From Streptomyces sp. NBC_00459 (GTDB lineage: Bacteria; Actinomycetota; Actinomycetes; Streptomycetales; Streptomycetaceae): a DNA stretch of 64,000 nt. The translations under genes were made by a program, and so were the position numbers. The notes beneath the pieces were generated by a model that saw only the letters and a list, made by a program, of their open reading frames with translations, searched no databases and was not told the DNA's origin. Position 1 is the first letter of the stretch; every line of letters starts with the position of its first letter. The stretch is taken from positions 6,138,001 through 6,202,000 of the forward strand of contig NZ_CP107903.1 of the NCBI RefSeq assembly GCF_036013955.1, written 5' to 3'. Below are positions 17,504 through 26,220 of the stretch, in pieces.

Positions 17504-19177
17504 ATGGCGCTCGTGACCCAGACGACCGACCGACGGCTTCCCTTCCCGCCCCTGCGTACCCGGGTCCGCTCCCGGGGCCGTTCCCGGTTGCGCGATCGGC
17601 TCCGCGACCGTCTGCGCGACCGTTCCCCCGGACTGGGCGCCGGCCTGCTCGGCGGCGCGCTCGCGGCCGGTCTCGGGCTCGGTTCGTTCGCCGTGCTCGT
17701 GATGGTGCTGTGGATCAGCTCGCCGTATCCGGACAGCGGACCCGACGGCGCACTGCACATCGCCGCCGCGCTCTGGGTGCTCGCCCACGGCGCCGAACTC
17801 GTCCGCGTGGACGGCCTGTCCGGCGCTCCCGCCCCCGTCGGCGTCACCCCTCTCCTGCTGCTCGCGCTCCCGGTCTGGCTGCTGCACCGGGCCGCCCGCG
17901 ACGCGACCGCGGGCCCGGACGACGAGGGGGCGACGGAGGATGCGCCCCCTCTGCCCGCCCGTACCGTCTGGCTCGGCGTCGTCGCCGGGTATCTGGCCGT
18001 CGGAGGGGGCGTCGCGCTGTACGCGGCCGGCGGCGGGCTGCGTCCCGACTGGGCGTGGACGGCCGTATGCGTGCCGTTGCTCGCCATGACGGCGGCGGGT
18101 GCCGGGGTGTGGACGGCGTACGGCCGACCGTGCGGGCCGCTGTCGCCCCGGGTGCTGTATCTGCTGCCCAGGTCGGTCCGGCGGCGGGCGCTCGACCCGG
18201 ATGCCCGTGGCCGGGGCCTCGCCGCTGTGCGGGCCGCCGGAGCCGGAACCGCCGTGTTCGTCGGGGGCGGGGCGCTGCTCGTCGCGGTGTCGTTGGTGGG
18301 GCACGGCGGGGTCGCCCGGGCCTCCTTCCTCCAGCTGACGGAGGCGTGGTCGGGCCGGATCGCCGTACTGCTGCTCTGTCTGGCCCTGATCCCCAATGCG
18401 GCGCTGTGGGGTGCGGCCTACGCGCTCGGCCCGGGTTTCGCCCTCGGCGCGGGCCACGTCATCGGCCCGCCGGCCTCCGACCCGGCGCCGCTGCTGCCGC
18501 CGTTCCCGCTGCTGTCGGCGGTACCGGACGCAGGGCCGGGCACCCCGCTGACCTGGGCGGTCACCGCGGTTCCGGTGGCGGCCGGGCTGACGGTGGCCTG
18601 GTTCACGGCGCGGGCGGCAGGACCCGGAGAGGGGAGGACGCCCTGGTCGGGCGGGCGTACCGCCGCGAACGCGGGTCTTGCCGCCGCCCTGTGCGCGGGC
18701 GCGCTCGCCGTGCTGGCCGCGCTGGCGGGCGGCCCGCTCGGGAGGGACGCCCTCGCCCATGTCGGGCCGGTGTGGTGGCAGACGGGCGCGGCGACGCTGG
18801 CGTGGACGGCCTCCGTCGCCGTACCGACAGCCCTGGGGCTGCGCGCCTGGCGGCTGCGGAAGCGGCCGAAGGGCACCGGCACGGACATCGGCACGGACAC
18901 CGGCACACTGAAGTTGACGCCCTCGGCGGCGACCGCCGGGGCGAAGCAGCGGCACGCGACCGCCGACGATGCCTACGCGGCGAGCGACCCCTACGAGGCG
19001 GAGGCCGCCTACGACTTCCTCCCCGCCGACCTGCCGTCAGTGTCACCGTCACTGTCGCCCTGGTACGACGACACCGCCTCCCGCGAGGCCCGCTGGGCGG
19101 CGCTCAGGGAGGCGTCGTCGACGACGCCTCCGGAGCCGGAGGAAGCGCGGCCGCAGCCGGAGGGGACGCAGCCCTAG
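17504..19177 (+). CDS. DUF6350/PerM-like cell-division membrane protein
   Basis: The product is 557 aa. ATG at 17504 is proposed; GTG at 17513 is equally possible with respect to the GGGAG ribosome site. An Arg-rich cytoplasmic start precedes about 9-10 hydrophobic segments between residues 40 and 450 (for example ALAAGLGLGSFAVLVMVLWI, LLLLALPVWLL, AVLAALAGGPLG). An acidic, Pro/Ser-rich cytoplasmic tail follows. The gene lies between sucCD and purNH, just as Rv0955 (perM) does in Mycobacterium tuberculosis, and the topology fits. PerM is a membrane protein needed for division and persistence in mycobacteria. Orthology is inferred from synteny and topology. Confidence 0.72.
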   Translation: MALVTQTTDRRLPFPPLRTRVRSRGRSRLRDRLRDRLRDRSPGLGAGLLGGALAAGLGLGSFAVLVMVLWISSPYPDSGPDGALHIAAALWVLAHGAELVRVDGLSGAPAPVGVTPLLLLALPVWLLHRAARDATAGPDDEGATEDAPPLPARTVWLGVVAGYLAVGGGVALYAAGGGLRPDWAWTAVCVPLLAMTAAGAGVWTAYGRPCGPLSPRVLYLLPRSVRRRALDPDARGRGLAAVRAAGAGTAVFVGGGALLVAVSLVGHGGVARASFLQLTEAWSGRIAVLLLCLALIPNAALWGAAYALGPGFALGAGHVIGPPASDPAPLLPPFPLLSAVPDAGPGTPLTWAVTAVPVAAGLTVAWFTARAAGPGEGRTPWSGGRTAANAGLAAALCAGALAVLAALAGGPLGRDALAHVGPVWWQTGAATLAWTASVAVPTALGLRAWRLRKRPKGTGTDIGTDTGTLKLTPSAATAGAKQRHATADDAYAASDPYEAEAAYDFLPADLPSVSPSLSPWYDDTASREARWAALREASSTTPPEPEEARPQPEGTQP

Positions 19178-19190
19178 CCGTGGCCGACTG

Positions 19191-19988
19191 CTAGCCGTTC
19201 GTGCCGAACACGTTCCTGAGTTGCTTCGGGAGCAGGTCGTTGCAGGCCTTCTCGGCGGTGGACGTGAGGGCGTCGTTCGTGCACGTGTAGTAGTCGCGGT
19301 ACACGAACTGGAGGCTGAACGTCAGGGCGACCATGGCGAGCGCCAGGGAGGCCGTGACCAGGCCGCTGATCGCGGCCGTCCGCTGCTGTCGGCCCCCGCC
19401 GCCCGCGCCCTGCGGGGGTGCCGGGGTGTCGGGGTTCGGGGTGCGGGGCTTGGCGCGGAGGGCGCTGATGCCCCAGTGCAGGGCGAGCGCGCTGAGCAGC
19501 AGTGCCACGTACGGCCAGCTGAAGAGGGCGAAGAAGAAGGCCCACATACCGCACAGCAGTGCGTACCGCGCCTGGCGCTGGGCCGGGTCCGTCGGGTCCC
19601 AGCGCGGGTTGGTGCCCTGTCCGTCGCCCTGGCCGTCGGAGCCGCCCTGGCCACCCTGTCCGCCGGACCGGCCGGAGCGGTCGCCGAAGACGCCCGGGGA
19701 ACGGCCGGGCTGCCGGTCGCTCCACTGACTGCCCCACGGGGAGCGCCCGCCGTCGCCGGAGGCGTCGTCGTCCGCCGGACGCCGGGGCTGCCAGGGCTTG
19801 TCCGGGGTGCCCTCCGGCGGCGGGGCGAACGGGTTGTCGTCCTGGGCCGTGCTCCCCTGACCGTCGCCGTTCGCGCCGGTGTCGCCGTTGTTCTTGCCCG
19901 AGGGTGCGTCGGGCGGCGACGTGGGGCGCTCCCGCAGCAGCACAGACTGCGGGGTGAGCGTGAGGAGTCGCAGGCTGCGGTCCGACAT
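19191..19988 (-). CDS. Membrane protein with disordered Gly/Pro/Asp-rich N-terminus (Rv0954-like position)
   Basis: The product is about 265 aa. ATG at 19988 is proposed, 11 nt after AAGGGGAAG. Residues 1-135 are low-complexity, rich in Gly, Asp, Pro and Gln (GGQGGQGGSDGQGDGQG). Then come two membrane segments (about 142-180, LLCGMWAFFFALFSWPYVALLLSALALHW split in two) and a third near 213-237. A Cys-containing extracytoplasmic tail (YYTCTNDALTSTAEKACNDLLPKQL) could form one disulfide. It is convergent with the PerM-like gene, 13 bp apart. In mycobacteria the neighbouring Rv0954 is a divisome-associated Pro-rich membrane protein; a similar role is inferred here. Confidence 0.65.
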   Translation of the reverse strand: MSDRSLRLLTLTPQSVLLRERPTSPPDAPSGKNNGDTGANGDGQGSTAQDDNPFAPPPEGTPDKPWQPRRPADDDASGDGGRSPWGSQWSDRQPGRSPGVFGDRSGRSGGQGGQGGSDGQGDGQGTNPRWDPTDPAQRQARYALLCGMWAFFFALFSWPYVALLLSALALHWGISALRAKPRTPNPDTPAPPQGAGGGGRQQRTAAISGLVTASLALAMVALTFSLQFVYRDYYTCTNDALTSTAEKACNDLLPKQLRNVFGTNG

Positions 19989-20015
19989 CAAGTGAGCGTC
20001 TTCCCCTTGTTGATC

Positions 20016-20050
20016 ACGGCCGTTGGTTCACGGCTGTCGATTACGGCTGT
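20016..20050. repeat. Three spaced copies of ACGGCTGT
   Basis: ACGGCCGT (20016-20023), ACGGCTGT (20030-20037) and ACGGCTGT (20043-20050) sit in the 282-bp divergent region ahead of purN, at 14- and 13-bp periods. They could be operator half-sites or chance. Confidence 0.35.
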
Positions 20051-20135
20051 TCGGTATGAGCCGTCACTCCGTGAACGCACCGCATGACGACCGCGTTCCC
20101 GGACCGGCTCCTCCCAGACGCTACCTTCCGGCCAC

Positions 20136-20154
20136 GCCCCCGTCCCGTGGGGGC
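20136..20154. promoter_or_regulatory. Hairpin in purN leader region
   Basis: GCCCCC (20136-20141) pairs with GGGGGC (20149-20154) around a 7-nt loop, 117 bp before the purN start. It could be a small leader hairpin or upstream terminator. I see no purine riboswitch consensus here. Confidence 0.35.
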
Positions 20155-20270
20155 TGTCCGGAGTGCCGGTATCGTTGCTGGCGGTCGGCCGCTTCGTAGA
20201 CTTCCCCGTATCCCGGGGCGCGAAGCATTCGTACGACCGTACAAACGCTCCCCCGAGAAAGGGCCCCGTC

Positions 20271-20900
20271 GTGGCCGAGTCCCAGGCCGCCAAGCGTCTT
20301 GTCGTGCTGGTCTCCGGATCCGGTACGAATCTGCAGGCGCTCCTCGACACCGTCGCGGCCACCGGCACCGAGGCCTACGGGGCCGAGATCGTCGCCGTCG
20401 GGGCCGACCGCGACGGCATCGAGGGGCTCGCGCGCGCGGAGCGGGCCGGGCTGCCGACCTTCGTGTGCCGGGTGAAGGACCACGGCAGCCGGGCGGAGTG
20501 GGACGCGGCGCTCGCCGGTGCGGTGGCCGCGTACGAACCCGATCTGGTCGTCTCCGCCGGGTTCATGAAGATCGTGGGCAAGGAGTTCCTGGCCCTGTTC
20601 GGCGGGCGGTTCGTCAACACGCATCCGGCCCTGCTGCCCAGTTTCCCGGGGGCCCACGGCGTTCGCGACGCGCTCGCGTACGGCGCGAGGGTCACCGGCT
20701 GCACCGTCCACTTCGTCGACGACGGCGTCGACACCGGACCGATCATCGCTCAGGGCGTGGTGGAGATCCGGGACGAGGACGACGAGAGCGCTCTGCACGA
20801 GCGCATCAAGGAAGTCGAGCGAAGGCTGCTCGTCGATGTCGTGGGGCGGCTCGCCCGCAACGGCTATCGCATTGAGGGACGAAAGGTAGTTATCCAGTGA
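20271..20900 (+). CDS. purN: Phosphoribosylglycinamide formyltransferase
   Basis: The product is 209 aa. GTG at 20271 has GAGAAAGGG 7-8 nt upstream. The opening strand-loop LVVLVSGSGTNLQALLD binds the phosphate of GAR. The catalytic Asn-His pair is in NTHPALLPSFPG, and the Asp lies in HFVDDGVDTGPII. The enzyme transfers a formyl group from 10-formyl-THF to GAR, step three of purine synthesis. Its last four bases overlap the purH start (GTGA), so the two genes are translationally coupled. Confidence 0.97.
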   Translation: MAESQAAKRLVVLVSGSGTNLQALLDTVAATGTEAYGAEIVAVGADRDGIEGLARAERAGLPTFVCRVKDHGSRAEWDAALAGAVAAYEPDLVVSAGFMKIVGKEFLALFGGRFVNTHPALLPSFPGAHGVRDALAYGARVTGCTVHFVDDGVDTGPIIAQGVVEIRDEDDESALHERIKEVERRLLVDVVGRLARNGYRIEGRKVVIQ

Positions 20901-22480
20901 CCGCCGACATCACTGTCACGGCCGAGAGCAACAAGCGGGCCCTTCGCCGGGCGCTCGTCAGCGTCTACGACAAGACCGGTCTGGAAGAGCTGGCCCGTGG
21001 CCTGCACGAGGCCGGCGTGGAACTCGTCTCCACGGGATCGACGGCGGGCCGGATCGCCGCCGCCGGCGTCCCCGTCACCAAGGTCGAGGAGCTCACCGGC
21101 TTCCCCGAGTGCCTGGACGGCCGGGTCAAGACCCTGCACCCCAAGGTGCACGCGGGCATCCTCGCCGACCTGCGCCTGGAGGACCACCGCAACCAGCTCG
21201 CCGAGCTGGGCGTCGAGCCCTTCGACCTGGTCGTCGTCAACCTCTACCCGTTCCGCGAGACGGTCGCCTCCGGCGCCTCGCCCGACGAGTGCGTCGAGCA
21301 GATCGACATCGGCGGCCCGTCGATGGTCCGCGCCGCCGCCAAGAACCACCCGTCGGTGGCCGTGGTCACCAGCCCGGCGCGGTACGCCGACGTGCTGAGC
21401 GCCGTACAGACCGGCGGCTTCGACCTCACCACCCGCAAGCGGCTGGCCGCCGAGGCCTTCCGGCACACCGCCGAGTACGACATCGCGGTGGCGAGCTGGT
21501 TCGCGAGCGCCTACGCACCCGCGGACGACTCTCAGTTCCCCGAGTTCATCGCGGCCGCACTGGAGCGCAAGAGCACCCTCCGCTACGGCGAGAACCCGCA
21601 CCAGCCCGCCGCGCTCTACGTCGACGGCACGGGGACCGGTCTCGCCGAGGCCGAGCAGCTGCACGGCAAGGAGATGTCGTACAACAACTACACGGACACG
21701 GACGCCGCCCGCCGTGCCGCGTACGACCACGCCGAGCCCTGCGTCGCGATCATCAAGCACGCCAACCCCTGTGGCATCGCGGTCGGTTCGGACGTCGCCG
21801 AGGCGCACCGCAAGGCGCACGCGTGCGACCCCCTGTCGGCCTTCGGCGGGGTCATCGCCGTCAACCGGCCGGTCAGCAAGGAGATGGCGGAGCAGGTCGC
21901 CGAGATCTTCACCGAGGTCATCGTCGCGCCCGACTACGAGGACGGCGCCCTCGAAGCCCTCGCCAAGAAGAAGAACATCCGCGTCCTGAAGGCCCCGGCC
22001 GCGCCCTCCCACCCCGCCGAGGTCAAGCCCATCGACGGCGGCGCGCTCCTCCAGGTGACGGACCGGCTCCAGGCCGACGGCGACGACCCGGCCAACTGGA
22101 CCCTGGCGACGGGCGAGGCGCTGTCCGCGTCCGAGCTCGCGGAACTCTCCTTCGCCTGGAAGGCGTGCCGGGCCGTCAAGTCCAACGCCATCCTGCTGGC
22201 CAAGGACGGCGCCTCCGTCGGCGTCGGCATGGGCCAGGTCAACCGCGTCGACTCGGCGAAGCTGGCGGTCGAGCGGGCGGGCGAGGAGCGGGCGCGCGGT
22301 GCGTACGCGGCCTCGGACGCGTTCTTCCCGTTCCCCGACGGGCTGGAGATCCTGACGGCCGCCGGTGTCAAAGCCGTGGTACAGCCCGGCGGTTCGATGC
22401 GGGACGAACTGGTCGTGGAGGCCGCGAAGAAGGCGGGCGTCACGATGTACTTCACGGGGACCCGGCACTTCTTCCACTGA
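20897..22480 (+). CDS. purH: Bifunctional AICAR formyltransferase/IMP cyclohydrolase
   Basis: The product is 527 aa, with GTG at 20897 overlapping purN. The N-terminal IMP cyclohydrolase (MGS-like) part has ALVSVYDKTGLEEL and GRVKTLHPKVHAGIL. The C-terminal AICAR transformylase part has the catalytic Lys-His pair in IIKHANPCGIAVG and SAFGGVIAVNRPV, ending in the usual VKAVVQPGGSMRDE and MYFTGTRHFFH. It completes the last two steps to IMP. Folate supply from folD and glyA, both in this window, feeds this enzyme. Confidence 0.98.
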   Translation: MTADITVTAESNKRALRRALVSVYDKTGLEELARGLHEAGVELVSTGSTAGRIAAAGVPVTKVEELTGFPECLDGRVKTLHPKVHAGILADLRLEDHRNQLAELGVEPFDLVVVNLYPFRETVASGASPDECVEQIDIGGPSMVRAAAKNHPSVAVVTSPARYADVLSAVQTGGFDLTTRKRLAAEAFRHTAEYDIAVASWFASAYAPADDSQFPEFIAAALERKSTLRYGENPHQPAALYVDGTGTGLAEAEQLHGKEMSYNNYTDTDAARRAAYDHAEPCVAIIKHANPCGIAVGSDVAEAHRKAHACDPLSAFGGVIAVNRPVSKEMAEQVAEIFTEVIVAPDYEDGALEALAKKKNIRVLKAPAAPSHPAEVKPIDGGALLQVTDRLQADGDDPANWTLATGEALSASELAELSFAWKACRAVKSNAILLAKDGASVGVGMGQVNRVDSAKLAVERAGEERARGAYAASDAFFPFPDGLEILTAAGVKAVVQPGGSMRDELVVEAAKKAGVTMYFTGTRHFFH

Positions 22481-22495
22481 GGCTGAGTCATGAGT

Positions 22496-22542
22496 ACGGC
22501 TGTGGCCCGCCGGAACCTCGGGTTCCGGCGGGCCACAGCCGT
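22496..22542. terminator. Very strong hairpin between purH and the XRE/PG-binding gene
   Basis: This is a perfect 22-bp stem (22496-22517 with 22521-22542) closed by a TCG triloop; it contains GGCCCGCCGGAACC in the left arm. It lies just after purH and before the stop of the convergent gene, so it can terminate both. Confidence 0.92.
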
Positions 22543-22590
22543 GAGCCGGCGACGGCGAACGCATGAATGCCCCCGTTGGACAAGCGGTGC

Positions 22591-23646
22591 TCAGGGGTGC
22601 CCCGTGGGCGACGCCGCGTCGTCGGCCGCCCGCTCGCAGTGCGGCCAGTCGTGGAAGTCGTGGTTCTGGCTCCACAGGCGTTTGGCCGCCCCGATATTCC
22701 ACGCCGGGTCCAGCGCCTGCCGCGGTGTGCCGCCCAGTTCGCGCAGCCGGGCGTCGGAGATCTGGAACACACCCCAGTTACGGGTGCCGTTGGTGTTGGG
22801 CAGGATGTGCAGCGGGTCAAGGAAGGACTGGCAGTCCGCGATGGCGACGGCCTTGTCGGGCGCCTCCTTGAACTCCGCGCGGATGCGCTGCCGCACCTTC
22901 TCCGGCGACCACACGTTCATGCGCACCTTCGACGACGAGTACAGCGCCTCCTTCGTCGCGTCGTCCACGACACCGTTCGGCGGGAGACCGGCGAACACCT
23001 GGAACGCGGTGACCCGGCGCAGGGTCTGCGGCCCGAAGTCCGAGTCGACGCCGATGTCCGCGCCCTTGTCGCTCAGCAGCTGTTGCACCTCGTGGACGCA
23101 GGTGTCGTGCTGGCCCATCGCCACCACGGAACGGCAGGCGGCCGAGAACAGCACGCGGTCGTCATGGCTGGCGGACGACGCCTCGTTCGTCGACAGGACC
23201 CAGGCCGAGACGCCGAGCGTCAGGACCGCCGCCCCTGCGGCGACGGCCACGGAGTAGCGGGAGCGGCGGGCGGGGGCGGGGTCGCGCGTCGCGGGTGCCT
23301 CGACAGCGGTGTCCGCCACCGCGGTATCCACCGCCCCGCTGTCCTCCCCGTCGGCCTTCCCGCTGTCCTTTCCGCTGTCCTCCGCGTTCTCCTTGAGCCG
23401 GGCCGTGTCCGCGAGCGCCCACAGCCGGTGCAGCGACCGGAGTTCGTCGGGGGACGCGCCGCAGACCGTGCCGATGCGGTGGACGCTTCCGTAGTCCTGC
23501 GGCACCGAGGTGCCCTTGCAGTAGCGGTGCAGGGTGGAACCGGCGATGTCGGTCCTCTTCGCGAGTGCTTCGTAGCTCAGTCCTGATCTGTTCTTCAACG
23601 CACGCAATATCGCGGCGAGTTGTTCGGATTCCGGGTGTGCGGGCAT
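22591..23646 (-). CDS. XRE helix-turn-helix membrane protein with peptidoglycan-binding and lysozyme-like domains
   Basis: The product is 351 aa. ATG at 23646 is chosen, with GGGGGGAA 5 nt upstream. Order: XRE HTH (about 8-62, LSYEALAKRTDIAGSTLHRYCKG), an Asp/Ser/Ala linker, one membrane segment (about 133-153), a PG_binding_1-like domain (about 180-232, VQQLLSDKGADIGVDSDFGPQT), then a transglycosylase/lysozyme-like domain (about 250-340, NWGVFQIS, NIGAAKRLW). The usual catalytic Glu of the CES segment appears as CQS (ADCQSFLDP), so hydrolysis may be lost. A DNA-binding head inside and a wall-binding tail outside suggest a one-protein wall sensor; this is inference. Confidence 0.78.
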   Translation of the reverse strand: MPAHPESEQLAAILRALKNRSGLSYEALAKRTDIAGSTLHRYCKGTSVPQDYGSVHRIGTVCGASPDELRSLHRLWALADTARLKENAEDSGKDSGKADGEDSGAVDTAVADTAVEAPATRDPAPARRSRYSVAVAAGAAVLTLGVSAWVLSTNEASSASHDDRVLFSAACRSVVAMGQHDTCVHEVQQLLSDKGADIGVDSDFGPQTLRRVTAFQVFAGLPPNGVVDDATKEALYSSSKVRMNVWSPEKVRQRIRAEFKEAPDKAVAIADCQSFLDPLHILPNTNGTRNWGVFQISDARLRELGGTPRQALDPAWNIGAAKRLWSQNHDFHDWPHCERAADDAASPTGHP

Positions 23647-23879
23647 GGTTTCCCCCCATGGCACGTTGGTCAGACGCTCCAGTAGCCGGGCCACTGTGCC
23701 ATGCACGCCGTCCCATGGCCGATCCAACGATCTCGGAACGTGGCACGTGAACGGCGTCCCGCCGTCCCGGCATCCCATTGGGCCCGATCTCCTTGCCCGG
23801 TGGGTGCGTGCCTTGTCGGCGTCGGGCCGTCCGAGCAACGGTCGGCGCATCGGTCGACGAACTCAAGGAGATCAGGACC

Positions 23880-24308
23880 ATGAACCTTTCCGTACTCAGG
23901 CCGCGCCGCATCAAGCCGCTCTTCGCCGTCCTCGCCGTCAGCGCGGCGGCGGCCACCGCTCTCGCCGTGCCCACGTCCGCTTCGGCCGCACAGGCGGCTC
24001 CCGTCGCCGTCGACTGCGCGAGCGGCGACATCTGTTTCTGGACGGGCGCCAACTTCACCGGCCAGAAGTGCTCGTGGGACGTCGCCGACCCCGACTGACA
24101 GAGCGGCTCGGTCCGTTGCTCATGGGCCGCCACGACGAACGTGAAGTCGGTGTGGAACGCCGGCACCGGCTCGTCCACCGGGGTCTCCTACTACCTGGGT
24201 GCCGACTACTCCGACCGGATCGGTTGCACCCGGCAGCAGCACGGCGGCAACCTCGCCGGCACCTACAAGGTCCGCTCCCACAAGTGGATCTCCGGCAGCT
24301 GCGGCTGA
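23880..24308 (+). pseudogene. Peptidase inhibitor I36-like secreted protein interrupted by an in-frame TGA
   Basis: ATG at 23880 follows AAGGAGATCAGGACC. It encodes a clear signal peptide (RIKPLFAVLAVSAAAATALA .. ASA) and the start of an I36-type domain (CASGDICFWTGANFTGQKCSW). TGA at 24096-24098 stops it after 72 codons. The same frame continues without interruption for 69 more codons (SVRCSWAATTNVKSVWNAG .. KWISGSCG) to a second TGA at 24306-24308. Cys spacing and codon use stay typical across the stop. The simplest reading is a single TGG-to-TGA change (Trp to stop). Readthrough or a base-call error are alternatives. Intact family members inhibit secreted proteases. Confidence 0.72.
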
Positions 24309-24358
24309 GCCCGCCTCGCCCGGCGCCCCAGGACCCGCTCCGGGCCGGGCGACGCACC

Positions 24359-24399
24359 AGGGCCGTGTCTCCCCCTTGTACGGGGTGGGACACGGCCCT
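24359..24399. terminator. Bidirectional hairpin
   Basis: AGGGCCGTGTC (24359-24369) pairs with GACACGGCCCT (24389-24399), with C/G-rich inner bases and a TTGTA loop. It lies between the I36 gene and the convergent Gly/Tyr/Pro-rich membrane protein gene. Confidence 0.85.
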
Positions 24400-24436
24400 T
24401 GACGGTGGACGGGGTGAACCTGCCGACGACTGCCTG

Positions 24437-25069
24437 TTACTGGTGAGCCGGGTACTTCGACCGGTTGAACCAGGCCGCGCCCTCGGACTTGCCGACGAAC
24501 ACCGCGACGAGGATCGCGAGCACGGTGTGCACCAGGCCGACGACGATGAACGGATACACGCCGAGGACCGCGGTGATGATCGCGAACACCAGGGTGGCGA
24601 TCCGGACGCCGCTGCCGCCGCTGCCGAACTTCGCACCCAGGACGATCGCGAAGACACCCCAGGCGAGAACGACCGCGGTGATGGCCCACAGGGCGCCGGA
24701 CGAGTAGTCGGCGAGCTGCTGGAAGTCGACGTCGTCCTTGAGCTGCTGGTCGTTCTTCGCGGCGTTGATCGCGACCGCGGACAGCGCGATGAGAATGGCG
24801 CCGATCACCTGGAAGCCCGCGATGACGAAGAGCATCACGCGGGCGGCCTTCACATTGCCCGGCATCGTGAGCGGGCCGCCCGGGTAGCCGCCGTAGCCCG
24901 GCTGCCCGTATCCCTGTCCGTAGCCCTGCTGGCCGAGCGGCGGGGCCGTCGGGTAGCCGTAGCCGGGCTGCTGGGGCGGGGTCTGCTGGGGGTAGCCGTA
25001 ACCGGGCGCCGGCTGCTGGGGCTGCTGCTGGGGCGGGCCGTACGGGTTGTTCGGGTCGCCGAAACTCAT
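24437..25069 (-). CDS. Membrane protein with Pro/Gln/Gly/Tyr-rich cytoplasmic head
   Basis: The product is 210 aa. ATG at 25069 has GGAGGAAG 8 nt upstream. Residues 1-70 are repeats rich in Gly, Tyr, Pro and Gln (QPGYGYP, GYGQGYGQPGYGGYP), typical of many actinobacterial DUF4190-type or membrane proteins with disordered heads. Four membrane segments follow (about 75-100, 125-150, 158-180, 180-198). There is no catalytic motif and function is unknown. The gene is divergent from folD. Confidence 0.72.
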   Translation of the reverse strand: MSFGDPNNPYGPPQQQPQQPAPGYGYPQQTPPQQPGYGYPTAPPLGQQGYGQGYGQPGYGGYPGGPLTMPGNVKAARVMLFVIAGFQVIGAILIALSAVAINAAKNDQQLKDDVDFQQLADYSSGALWAITAVVLAWGVFAIVLGAKFGSGGSGVRIATLVFAIITAVLGVYPFIVVGLVHTVLAILVAVFVGKSEGAAWFNRSKYPAHQ

Positions 25070-25306
25070 GGCGGGGCTTCCTCCGTCTGCGTCAAGTGCG
25101 GGGACGACGCGAGGCACCGAACGGAGGAAGGTGATGTACAGATGCGGTCCGCCCCCCGGCCCTGCCCGCGGCACTGTGCTGCTTGTCGTTTTATCGTTCT
25201 TTAGTTCGCTTGTGCTTGTCCAGCCGCATAGTGCATGTGTTGTGCAAGTGCAACATCCGCGATCACGTGCGACCGGCGTGTGCACACGTCGGTGGGGACC
25301 CGGATC

Positions 25307-25344
25307 GGAACCTGGATCGGCACCCGGATTGGAACCCGGAGGCG
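25307..25344. repeat. Imperfect 12-bp tandem repeats in the folD leader
   Basis: The units CCCGGATCGGAA, CCTGGATCGGCA and CCCGGATTGGAA, then a partial CCCGGAGG, occur in direct succession just upstream of the folD ribosome site. Three nearly perfect copies suggest slippage or a multi-site operator. Confidence 0.65.
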
Positions 25345-25365
25345 GTCATCCGCGAGGATGGGGGC

Positions 25366-26220
25366 ATGACCGCCCAGATTCTCGATGGCAAGGCCACCGC
25401 AGCCGCGATCAAGTCCGATCTGACCGCCCGCGTGGCGGCGCTGAAGGAGAAGGGCGTCACGCCCGGCCTCGGCACGATCCTCGTCGGGGAAGACCCCGGC
25501 AGCCAGAAGTACGTCGCCGGCAAACACCGCGACTGCGCGCAGGTGGGCATCGCCTCCATCCAGCGCGAACTGCCCGCCACGGCCACCCAGGAGGAGATCG
25601 AGGCGGCGGTCCGCGAGCTGAACGAGGACCCCGCCTGCACCGGTTACATCGTCCAGCTGCCCCTCCCCAAGGGCATCGACGAGAACCGCATCCTCGAACT
25701 GATGAACCCGGACAAGGACGCGGACGGCCTCCACCCGATGAACCTCGGCCGCCTCGTCCTGAACGAGCCGGCCCCGCTGCCCTGCACCCCCAACGGCATC
25801 CTCACCCTCCTCCGCAGCCACGGCGTCGAGATCAAGGGCGCGGAGGTCGTGGTTGTCGGCCGCGGTGTCACCATCGGCCGCCCGATGCCGCTGCTGCTCA
25901 CCCGGCGCAGCGAGAACGCGACGGTGACGCAGTGCCACACGGGTACGCGTGACCTGGCCGCCCACCTCCGGCGCGCCGACATCATCGTCGCCGCCGCGGG
26001 CTCGGCCCACCTGGTCCGCCCCGAGGACGTGAAGCCGGGCGCCGCCGTCCTCGACGTCGGTGTCTCGCGCTCCGCCGAGGGCAAGATCGTGGGCGACGTC
26101 CATCCGGGCGTCGCCGAGGTCGCCGGCTGGATCTCCCCGAACCCCGGCGGAGTCGGCCCGATGACCCGTGCCCAGCTGCTCGTCAACGTGGTCGAGGCGG
26201 CGGAGCGCAGTGTCGGCTGA
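25366..26220 (+). CDS. folD: Methylenetetrahydrofolate dehydrogenase/cyclohydrolase
   Basis: The product is 284 aa. ATG at 25366 follows AGGATGGGGG; the upstream open frame is not protein-like. Catalytic Tyr/Lys segment GSQKYVAGKHRDC, substrate loop YIVQLPLPKG, cyclohydrolase segment PCTPNGI and NADP-binding loop GRGVTIGRP are all present. It interconverts 5,10-methylene-THF and 10-formyl-THF, the donor for PurN and PurH. The DUF3017 gene overlaps its 3' end by 11 bp. Confidence 0.97.
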   Translation: MTAQILDGKATAAAIKSDLTARVAALKEKGVTPGLGTILVGEDPGSQKYVAGKHRDCAQVGIASIQRELPATATQEEIEAAVRELNEDPACTGYIVQLPLPKGIDENRILELMNPDKDADGLHPMNLGRLVLNEPAPLPCTPNGILTLLRSHGVEIKGAEVVVVGRGVTIGRPMPLLLTRRSENATVTQCHTGTRDLAAHLRRADIIVAAAGSAHLVRPEDVKPGAAVLDVGVSRSAEGKIVGDVHPGVAEVAGWISPNPGGVGPMTRAQLLVNVVEAAERSVG

